Assembly (NCBI GenBank): GCA_013076295.1
Contig: RQOL01000810.1
Coordinates: 248,001-312,000 of the forward strand
Reading direction: 5' to 3'
DNA from: Sanderia malayensis
Taxonomy: Eukaryota > Cnidaria > Scyphozoa > Semaeostomeae > Pelagiidae
DNA length: 64,000 nt
Part shown: piece after piece, positions 55,222 through 64,000 of the stretch
Numbering within the stretch: the stretch's first letter is position 1
Layout: every line of letters begins with the position of its first letter
Position numbers and translations under genes: made by a program
The notes under the pieces: generated by a model
What the model saw: only the letters and a program-made list of their open reading frames with translations
The model's database searches: none
What the model was told of the DNA's origin: nothing

Positions 55222-55532
55222 CGCAAGTTTGACTGACGTTTTTCTTTAGATTTGTTGTAAATGTGTGTCATATTTCAATCCTACTGCTGTTGCTGTATTG
55301 TCTTCTGTGCATCGTGCATGATGTTGAGGTTGGTGCTAGATATCAAAGGCCAGAGGGAGGTTGACGAGAATTAATATTTTCGTGATTCACGACCGAGACC
55401 GAGAATAATTGTCGTGCAGCAGTTTCCGTCGTTTGTTGTCGGAATATCTGTAGGACCCAGGCTCAGAATGATAATATGCAATGCAGTAATTCCTGGCGCG
55501 AATTTCGTTTAAAGGGCTACTCTCACCATATT
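55222..55532. other. ERMARD upstream region
   Basis: The presumed promoter of ERMARD (transcribed leftwards). No TATA box stands out. At 55331-55364 lies GGTTGGTGCTAGATATCAAA..., whose inverse occurs at 62733-62766. Confidence 0.35.
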
Positions 55533-57222
55533 TTTTTATTTCATTTTTGGGTAGTTTTTCACGTAAAAACAGGTACTGCACTTTTTAAATTTCGAAATTC
55601 GCTCATTAACACCTCTTTTCACGGCTCTAAAAGTGCGATTTTCAGAAAAAAGTCGGGCAAAAAGAAAACTGGGGCGAGGCCGGTGTGACGTAGATGCCGG
55701 AACGCATGAAATTTATTTTATTGTGTTCAGTACCAATTCAATGTTTTGCATATTATGGTCAAAACCAAGTCGTATTTAAAAAATTAAATCGTGCCACGAA
55801 CTAGTTCAGGATTTGAGGAATCTGTTGATGCCTCGTTTATCATGAAAAAGTGAGTTTTTTACAAAAATGAGGATGATTTGCTCACGCTTATGTTGCAAGC
55901 CGGCATGTTTTTCGACCTGAACGTCGCAGTCTCGCTCGAGCGAGCTTCACATAGTCTTCAGTGGTGCGGGATAGTTTTAAACAACAATATGAATTCGAAA
56001 TTTATTCAATTAAAGAGGAGCAAGCTCTCTTTGAACAATTTTTCGATAGAATTAATAGTATGGAAAATTGGTGAGCTCTTATCTATGCGTTTATAAGATT
56101 TAAACCAAATCGGGTCAGTTAAAAATTGCTAAATTGTAAAATTGCTAGGCCGAACAGGTTCTGGCACGGGTAAAGCAGAATTCCGCTATTTTGGATTAAT
56201 AATGCATGAAAATAACCCTATTTGTCTTATCTGGTGTGTTTTTGAAGCAGCAGCTCATATTTTGGTAATATTTCAAGTGTAGTTATGGTCATAGCTGTGT
56301 AGAAAAACTAGAAAATCCCTTCCAGGAGTGTGAACATTAATGTCCAGAGATCGAAGATTTCACAAGTTCAATGTGAATTCGAAGAAAAACTTTTCAGCAC
56401 AATGTTGGGCTTCATACTGGTGTTCTAGTTTTGATCATATTGTCTGACTTTGTCAACAATATACACCTTTACTTTGCCTTAGGTTTCAATGTAATCACCA
56501 AGGTATATAATTTATAACAAGAACTCCATGGTTATGTCAACCAAACAACTTCAATTTGAGCAATTTTTTAACAGTGCATCACTTTAGCATTTCAATATCT
56601 TTGACAAAAACCCAAGTAGTAAAGACAAAAATAATCCATAATTATCTTGCTAAAACCAAGCACACGGCAAAACTTGATAAAATAGATTATAGAACTGATG
56701 GAAATGGAAACGATAAACAAACTTATTATATTCACGAATAGTTGGTTGTTTATAACGCAAATGAAAGGAAGGAAGAGGTTGAGTGATGAACAGATAACAA
56801 CGTGAGGCGTGTGAATACTGGAAAAATCCATTGTCATTGCATCAACTTTGGGGTCAATTTTCAGCCCTTAACAATGCCGAAAATTAAAAAAAAACACACG
56901 GGGAGATGTCAATAAGCTTTGTAATGATGGTGTTGAAGTGGTTTGAAAAAACATTTGTATTTATCATTGAAAACAAGGGAGAAAACCGGACGCGACGTTG
57001 ATTTTTCCATACTGAAGCCAAAGAGAGAAGTTTTTTTGCGTTCCGGCATCTACGTCACACAACCTCGGCCCAGATCGTTTCATGTTGCGCGACATTTTCA
57101 GAAATGGCCTGAAAATCGCACTTTTGGAGCCGTGAAAAGAGGTGTTAATGAGCGAATTTCGAAATTTAAAAAGTGCAGTACCTGTTTTTACGTCAAAAAC
57201 TACCCAGAAATGAAATAAAAAA
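55533..57222. mobile_element. inverted-repeat element, arms ~190 bp
   Basis: Left arm about 55533-55720 and right arm about 57025-57222 are inverted copies containing GTAAAAACAGGTACTGCACT, AATTTCGAAATTCGCTCATT and TGTGACGTAGATGCCGGAAC. The 1.3 kb between has no recognised gene. A diverged single arm occurs at 25040-25332. Probably a non-autonomous DNA element; no target duplication found. Confidence 0.6.
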
Positions 57223-57802
57223 GGCTCGATTTTCCAAATAAATAAGAGCAAGTTTAGAATATGCTCAAGCTCGGATGAGAAATTAAAAAAGAAACAAGAA
57301 AAAAACAAAGTGATTTTTGAATTTTTTCACTTCAATAAAACAAAACCATGCCATTCCTCAACAAAACTAAAAAGTCATTCATGAGACGTGTTAATGCCGT
57401 AGTAAAGTAAGCAGAGTGCATGTATAAATAATGTTTGAGTTCTGGTCTAGTGTTACTGCAAAAATAAAATAAGAGCACTTTTAAAAACATTTCAGCCTCA
57501 AATTATGAAAAAATTAAGAACATCGAGCCTCGGCAAAAATCATCTGGTTTTTATAAAAAAAGAGTGATGGCCTATTGTTCTTTTAAAAACATACCTAAAT
57601 TTGTTTTAATGGTTGTTGTAATTTTAGGGTCAGGGTCATTGTATTAATACAGTATATAAAAGTACATGAAGCGATCCCTTTTTTGTTTATAAGAACAGCC
57701 TTAGTATAACAAAAATCAGGCTGCTTGCTCAAAAAATAAGAGCAAAATGAGAAAAAACAAAGCCGGTTGACATTCAGAAATATAATGGGGAGCATTTTTG
57801 AC
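57223..57802. other. intergenic AT-rich sequence
   Basis: Nothing recognised: no open frame of interest, no repeat partner seen within the window. Confidence 0.35.
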
Positions 57803-58133
57803 TCGTTGTTGGAAGCATCAGGTGAAAAGAAGAAAGTTTTCTTGCTGTATGCTTATGCAACTGATACAACAGTTACAGTATTTCATTTTTGTTTTGGAAA
57901 ATAAAAGTTTGTTAACTTTGATGAAACAAGATCGAAAATCGAAGTCAAAATGATTGCTTGAGTGGTCTCGAAACAAATGTTTTTTGAATCTGCTGCGTTC
58001 AATCCTGAAAATTTACTTTAATTGCACTGAGATTGAGATATTGACTTTAATTTGATATTATTTTCTTAATTTTCTGGATAATACAGTGAAATAAAAGCCA
58101 TCTGCCGCGAGTCACCTCAAGGTTCCTTTGATT
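57803..58133. repeat. dispersed repeat, copy 2
   Basis: Matches 11078-11397 in the same orientation, from CGTTGTTGGAAGCATCAGG to CACCTCAAGGTTCCTTTGAT. It ends just left of the hAT element. Confidence 0.6.
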
Positions 58134-58375
58134 TACTCTGTTCTGTTCTGTTCATTGCCACTCTGTGAAAGCGGTTTCTACCTACAGCGCATGCGATTTC
58201 TCCCTACGTCCCCCTACGGATTTTTTCTTGATTATCCCTACAAATCCCTACAATATCGGAATTATACCTACGAGAACTACCTACATTATGACACAAAAAT
58301 TCATTCTTCTTTGCAACCTACCAACCTTGATAAAGCTTGTAGGGTATACATGTTTTTCAATTGTTTAATATAATG

Positions 58376-58437
58376 TAATAATAATAATATAATATATAAT
58401 ATATAATATAATATAATGTAATGTAATAATATAATGT
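58376..58437. repeat. AT microsatellite
   Basis: (TAA)n and (TAATA)n runs over about 60 bp inside the left part of the hAT element. Confidence 0.8.
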
Positions 58438-58515
58438 CACAGTTAAAAATAATATAAACCGAAGAGACGGTAGCTGATCTTCCAAAATTAAAACAACAAT
58501 GCAGGCAAGTTTGCT

Positions 58516-61233
58516 TCAGTCAAACTGTTCAATGTTCTCGACAACTTCCTGTTCACTCTTATTGTATCTTTCCATATATGATCCCCTGGCATTGGAATAG
58601 AGGGAAGACAGCCTAGCACTAATATCAAAGGAAGAAGGGAACCCTTCATCAACTTTGATAAGGGCCTCAATTGTACGCACTGCTAATCTGTTTCGTAGCT
58701 TGGTTTTGTTGTTATTTATTTTAGAGAATGTTCTCTCTACAACTGCAGTGCTTTGCGGCAAAGCAGTTATCTGCAGCATGAAATTACCCAGGGCTTCGTA
58801 ACTTTCCATTTCACTAACTGATTTCCAAAAGCTTTCAATTTTTGCTTCTTTCCAATCGCCATCGAGTATTTCATCATCTATTAATAAAGAACGCCACTGC
58901 CTGTCAATTGTTTGTTTGCATGTACCTGGAATCCTTGGAAGGCATTGTTGCAGCACTGAAGCAGCATCAAGCGACGACTTTCCACTTACGAGTTCCGATT
59001 GATGAATGCTTTGTACAGCTTTCAAAACAGGATCTTCAATGTCGATGCGGGTAAGAATTTGTGTTATGGCTTCTTTTAGCCAACCACGACATCTGGACAA
59101 AAAGCTTTCTTTCTCATGAGGTTTCAGAACCTTTATGGTTTCAAACGCTAAAATTCCAGGAAATACCTTTTGCAGGGGAACCCAGTTGGCTTGATCTTCA
59201 ACATTTATGTTTTTGAGTTCTTTAAATGCTTCTCGATGCATAAAATTATTGCAAAACATCTTTAAAACTCTTGTCAATTCAGGAAGGAACCTGTGGAGCT
59301 TGAAATCATTAGATTGAAATAACATATTCAGGCCTGAAATATCTCCAAGGACATACTGCATGAATTCCAGTGTTGCTTGCATGTATGGAGACTTCAATGA
59401 TTGCAAGATTCGCTCTGCTTGTGGGTGCTTTGTCTCAAAGACCTCTGTGGTGAAGTACATCTCAAGAGGTTTCCACTGAGCCAGAACTCGTGTCACACAT
59501 TCAGACACTGAAAGCCACCTCGTCTGACAGGGCTTCAGTATATTGAGAGGCTCGTAATTTAAAAAATGCTGGAACTCTTGTAGCGACTTTTTCCGGTTTG
59601 GGGAGTTCTTGAAATAATTGTAAATGTCATGCAGGAGCTGCTCTGATGACTTAGAGATTTTCTCAGAAGCATGACTCGCAATGAGGTGAAACGTATGACA
59701 ATAACATTTCAAAACATATAGACCAGGTGCTTTTTCTTGCATTCTTGTTAAAAATGAGTTATTTGCACCCTGCATCAAGTTTTCTCCATCAGATGCGTAG
59801 CCAACAACTGAATCCCAACTTATTCCATCATCTTTTAAGGCTTGCTCAAGTAGCTGAAACAAAGCCTCGGCACCTCCGTCAGAATCAACAGACAGCAATC
59901 GATACAGCCTGGTTGTTGGAACGCTCAATTCAGCATCAACGAATCGCACATTTACACAAAAGGTTTTGTTCATAGTAATATCAGTGGCCTTGTCACATAA
60001 AATCGAGAACCCTTGTGATGTAGCTCTTCACTACAGGACTCGATTCCGACGCATCACGGCTACACGCAGCAACGAGGGCAAACAAAGCAAAACAAACAAC
60101 TCGTATACTGATAAATTGTGATGGTTTGCTAAAAACGCAATAAATAAGAAAAAACTGACATTATGTTTACGACTTGACGAATTAGCCTATCAATTAATTT
60201 CAAGAAATAAACAAACTACAAAACAAGAATAATAGGAGCAATAGTACGAAACAAAACAGCGAGAAAATCATGTCATAAACTAAGTAAAATAGAGCAAAAT
60301 AACTACAAACTTACAATCTGTTGGTCCTTGTCACAGCAACTTGAAGCTACTCTGCGTTCATGAATTCAGCACTGATTTTACTAGCAATGTTTACGCTATT
60401 TATGCAGTTTATGGAGTTCAAAGTCTAATTAACGAAATTTGCATTTTAAACGATATTAAGAGTTTCTCAAAAAAACAAGGTCTCAAAGCAATTGCAACAC
60501 AAATCACCCTTTATTATCAACTCAGTTGCGACAGCGTCCATTGTTCTCCATCCTTGTACTTTCTTCTGAATTCTCTCCTATTCTTCTCTATTCATGTGTA
60601 ACATGAATAGAGAAGAATGTCAGTTTTTTCTAAACATAATGTCAGTTTTTTCTTATTTATTGCGTTTTTAGCAAACCATCACAATTTATCAGTATACGAG
60701 TTGTTTGTTTTGCTTTGTTTGCCCTCGTTGCTGCGTGTAGCCGTGATGCGTCGGAATCGAGTCCTGTAGTGAAGAGCTACATCTCTCGTGGCCATCTACA
60801 GAAAGGCATTCTGTCAATAAATATGTCCCTTTTGTGCGGTTGCAAGTCATATCTTTGATTGCTTTTGAGTCATCAGCAATGAAATGTAAAGTTGGCAGTA
60901 AAAAATCAAGAAAATTAAAAGAAATATTTCTTTTCGCTATCAAAGCCACAGTGTTGAGCTCTGCTATATCATCTTATCCTTGTTTTTGACTTCAAAAACG
61001 TCACTTATTGCACGATTTGAACTCACTTGTTTTGCACGATTCATATGTACAGTGGTTTTTGAATGAGAAACCAATTCAGACTTGCCAGCTACCAATTCAC
61101 GATCGCAAAAGCAACAATACGCCTTTGAAGCACTCTTCTTTGAAAATGATAGCCACCCACGTGCCCAGCTTTCTTTCTCCCATTCCCTACGATACTTCTG
61201 ACAACGGTGTTTTCGCTGTAGTTCTTTTGGCAT
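58516..61233 (-). pseudogene. hAT transposase (BED-like finger, ZNF862-like), split by insertion
   Basis: The N-terminal part (61233-60964) starts MPKELQRKHRCQKYRREWEK and has a zinc finger YCCFCDRELVAGKSELVSHS followed by a second histidine. After a one-base shift near 60960 comes VALIAKRNISFNFLDFLLP up to SVDGHE at about 60785. Sequence resumes beyond the insertion with GFSILCDKATDITMNKTF (just right of 59973) and continues open to the stop at 58516. It includes the RNase H-like core (SDGENLMQGANNS, KCYCHTFHLIASHASEK, CQTRWLSVSEC) and the C-terminal dimerisation region ITALPQSTAVVERTFSKINN. The 485-codon C-terminal frame has no internal stop, so decay is recent apart from the insertion. It would act as a cut-and-paste transposase; as it stands it cannot be made whole. 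Confidence 0.85.
60017..60783. mobile_element. foldback insertion in the hAT transposase, 153-bp identical arms
   Basis: Left arm 60017-60169 and right arm 60631-60783 are inverted copies, identical in every base I compared, starting GATGTAGCTCTTCACTACAG. The 460-bp loop has no known gene. It splits the transposase between SVDGHE and GFSILCD. No target duplication is evident, so a small deletion may have come with insertion. Confidence 0.8.
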
Positions 61234-61493
61234 TGCGATATCTGCGTAATGAACTCTTATTGACCAGATGAAAAACTAACTGTAATATACGCCACGCCAA
61301 GGCCAAATCTGAAAACTACACTGTCTTTTGAAAGAAGGAAGGTGTTTAAGTGTTGTTGCAAGTATTTTTAGAAGTTTATCCGACAGGAAAAACAAAACCA
61401 AGGGAGTAGTAGTTTTTTATTATTAGAGGTGTTTGGAATTTCCGTACTATTTCTTGTCGGGATACGGATAGTCTGAAGTCAGAGCCACGTTAA

Positions 61494-61903
61494 GGCCCCG
61501 TTTACACGAGACCGGTTCACTTTTGATCCGTATCAAAAGTGATACGGATAGGTTGCGTTTACACGGAGCCGCGCTACTTGTGTTGCTGATGGGCTTTCCG
61601 TTTACACAAGTGCGGATTCGCATGAAATGGAGGTGAAAAAACGAGGTGAGGCTGAGAATCCAAACAAGAATATGCGCACAGCGCGACAGCGCATGTAAAC
61701 CTGAAAACGGATCAAAAGTAAGCCGGATTCGATGTTTACACGAGACCGGATCACTTTAAAAACGTCTTGCTAGAAGGATCAGAATTGATCCGGCTATCCG
61801 TATCTATTTTGATGTGGATTGCTTGGTCTCGTGTAAACGGGAGGCGTATCCGTATCAATTTTGTTTTGGATTCAAATGGATCCGGCCTCGTGTAAACGGG
61901 GCC
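61494..61903. mobile_element. PIF/Harbinger-like MITE with TAA duplication
   Basis: Ends GGCCCCGTTTACACGAGACC and the inverse (TCGTGTAAACGGGGCC), flanked by TAA at 61491-61493 and 61904-61906. GTTTACACG and CGTGTAAAC recur inside in both directions. A three-base TWA duplication and GC-rich GGCC tips fit PIF/Harbinger. 410 bp, no coding sequence. Confidence 0.8.
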
Positions 61904-62153
61904 TAATAGTCATGCGGAAAGAATGTCTATTTTTATAGCTAGATGGATACTAATGACAGGAAATTTCATTGAGTTGAATGTTTCTTGTACAAATAAAAGT
62001 CAACTCAAAGGAACTCACTTGAATCTAGATTATACCCACTGTTCGAAAATTTCTACCTACATTTTGCAATTTATACCGTAGGTATATCCCTACAACCTAC
62101 AAGAGGCAGAAAATCCCTACCGTAGGTAGAAATCCCTACGAGTGGCAACCCTG

Positions 62154-63187
62154 TGTTCACATCACAAGGACAGGGCTATGTTTTCTTCACTTTTCAAAAC
62201 TTTACGCTTCCTTCGCTCCCGCTGCGATCCATTGTTTCAAATATTTGTGTGGCTTTCCAAAATTTGACAGCCTATTTGTATCCATTTCCGTGTCCAACAA
62301 TACCTTAAATTTAGTTTTATGAGCTGGTTTTTAATAAAATAAACCAAGAACTACATGACATCGTAAATAATGGGTTTAAAAAATCTTGAAATACCCCAAT
62401 TGACAAAACGCAATTTAAAACAAAGCGTATATTCCCACAAAATATAAAGAAACGGACGGCTCTTTAAATATAAAACTGAACTTATTTGCCATGAACTGTA
62501 TTTGCCATGAACTGTATTTCTCTAATTTCATAATCTTCAAATTCATTTCATAAATTTATATGAAATGAATTTATGAAAAGAACTTCATGAAGAGATTCGT
62601 AAAATTGTGTTGTGTTGTTAAATCAGTCATAGTTTTACGGTTTTCGGTCCAGCAAAACTTATTTTCCGATCTCGCGTCGGTTGGTTAGGCTTGTCGGCCA
62701 ATCAGCCAGTCGGAATTCTCCGAAAACCCACCTCCCTCTGGCCTTTGATATCTAGCACCAACCTGATGGTGATGGCCTTGTTTTGGACATATGGGAATGG
62801 GGGGGGGGGAATTAGACTCATTACATTGCGTCCCTGTGCCTCACTCGCAACTCGCTCAACACAAGGTTAAAATTCATCCTATTAACAAAGATATGAGAAC
62901 GAAAACATGCCACATCTTCATTGTTTTTCCTTATTTTTGCCTCAATTCATTAGCAAGAGTAAATAAAGCTTGTGCATTTCTATTGTTCTTAAAGTGCACT
63001 GATTGGTCGGTGTGATTGCTGGCAAGCTTTGACGGTGAAGAAATGAAAGTTCCTTGTGAACTAAAATTTGAAGGAACAAGGACGTTTATAGATGTTCTAC
63101 AGGGACAATTAATTACTAACAACAATTAATTTAATGAAAAGAAAATGAAATTTGTGCATTATTTTGTGAAAAAATGCTTAGAGTTCG
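62154..63187. other. intergenic sequence
   Basis: No gene recognised. A small perfect hairpin (AAATTCATTTCAT / ATGAAATGAATTT, 62539-62572) and the inverse of the 55331-55364 sequence (62733-62766) are the only structured features. Confidence 0.35.
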
Positions 63188-63288
63188 AGTCAGCCGACAC
63201 CTTTTGGTCCAAGGGAAACAACAATTTGTTACAGCAAGCGAATGTTCGAGTTAGCGGGTATTCGAGTAAGCGGATGTCAACTGTAATA
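63188..63288. mobile_element. solo pogo/Tigger-like terminus
   Basis: Reads inwards as TACAGTTGACATCCGCTTAC, TCGAATACCCGC, TCGAACATTCGC, then reaches ordinary sequence. CAGT tip next to TA and repeated TCGAA-CGC units are pogo-type. The opposite end is not seen within the window. Confidence 0.5.
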
Positions 63289-63705
63289 GTTATCATTATT
63301 ATAACATTAACCGACGGATAGCATGTGGTCTGCTCCACCAAGAAGTTGGCGGACACAATCAAATTGCAGCGATTTAACGCCAAATTGGCAATCTGATTGG
63401 TCAACTGTCCAAATTTCTATTGTTGTTCTGAATTCTGCATTGTTTGCAGCTTCATCACTGAGAATCAAAAAGTTTCAGAATTATTAAACAAAAGTTTCAA
63501 AATTATTAAACAAAAATTTCATCATTTGCTCCCCCTCCCAACTAAAAAAATGTTTAAAAAGGCTCTGCCCGTACCCCACAATCAATGAATTTCTGGTTGG
63601 TTTCACTTGTGTAGGTCGTAGAAAAGTTCTTATCTTTTTAAAACAAACAAGAAGATACTTTTGCAACCTCATTCGCAGATTTGTGAAAAAAATCATATTT
63701 TGTCA

Positions 63706-63918
63706 TAGAGATATTATCAAGCTTTTCATGTGGAAAAGGATGTATTTGTTAAGGAAATGATTGAATTACAAGAAGAAATGGGAGAAGTTAGAGAACGGGT
63801 AAAAGGAATGGGAGCAATACGGGAAGGAAATAAGTGCGATTTAATTATAAGGTTTTTGAGGAGATTAGATCAACAGAAAGCATTAGACGATATAATGAAA
63901 AAAAAGACGAGAGAATAG
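63706..63918 (+). CDS. possible exon, coiled-coil peptide
   Basis: An acceptor-like TTTTGTCATAG precedes an open frame reading YYQAFHVEKDVFVKEMIELQ and then charged heptad-like sequence to a TAG at 63916-63918. No partner exon found. Not recognised; could be chance. Confidence 0.2.
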
Positions 63919-64000
63919 ATAAATGATCAACAGAAACCGTTTGCTTACAATGTACATTTAGTGTGGCCCATAGTGAATATTACAGATGAGCGAATACAGT

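Larger units (their letters stand above)
58150..62153 (-). mobile_element. ~4 kb hAT element carrying a ZNF862-like transposase gene
   Basis: The right end, read inwards, is CAGGGTTGCCACTCGTAGGG then TTTCTACCTACGG. The left end near 58150 reads TTGCCACTC...TTTCTACCTACAG with its first five bases changed. CAGGGTTGCC is a typical hAT tip, and CCCTAC repeats lie inside both ends. Transposase sequence (58516-61233) fills the middle on the minus strand. Two later insertions, 60017-60783 and 61494-61903, lie within it. No clean 8-bp duplication because the left tip is decayed. Confidence 0.7.

Overview
The window is animal nuclear DNA: AT-rich, with spliced genes, large introns and a dense load of transposable elements. 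Recognisable single-copy genes are MUS81, ERMARD and a NACHT-type NLR. The NLR, the BEL/Pao element, the RLE-type and CR1/RTE-type non-LTR elements, hAT and an integrase-core family together suggest a marine invertebrate, most likely a cnidarian. The phylum is an inference. A 100-N scaffold gap lies at 16072-16171.

Layout. 1-4150: remnants of a CR1/jockey-like retrotransposon, a BEL/Pao fragment and a second non-LTR 3' end. 4500-6360: inverted-repeat DNA with a nested TA-flanked MITE. 8095-10471 (+): a five-exon NLR gene that ends against a decayed reverse transcriptase (10480-12170). 12265-16071 (-): an RLE-type non-LTR element running into the gap. 16172-18057: a long inverted-repeat element with a nested MITE.

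18735-42545 (-): at least 14 exons of MUS81, which I joined by matching splice phase. They run from the N-terminal HhH domain to the first strand of the nuclease domain; the rest of the catalytic domain is not seen in the window. Its introns hold three foldback elements (18945-24358), a TTAA-flanked element with another inside it (26904-28539), an intact BEL/Pao retrotransposon with apparently identical LTRs (29182-35129), a pogo-like MITE, and a nested four-exon gene on the opposite strand for an unrecognised secreted protein (35583-37634).

46186-55221 (-): a complete seven-exon ERMARD gene (662 codons). Its 4.3 kb second intron holds a hAT MITE, an RTE-like fragment, a TIR element, a broken integrase-core gene and another MITE. 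55500-58130 is repeats. 58150-62153 is a ~4 kb hAT element whose transposase gene (-) is split by a 767-bp foldback insertion. The last 1.8 kb has a solo pogo-like end and one doubtful exon.

The most unusual content is the foldback family: three copies, 9-bp target duplications, ends starting GGCATAGTC, and an arm that carries a cDNA-like segment with a 115-residue frame starting with a signal-peptide-like stretch. This recalls gene-fragment capture by Mutator-like elements.
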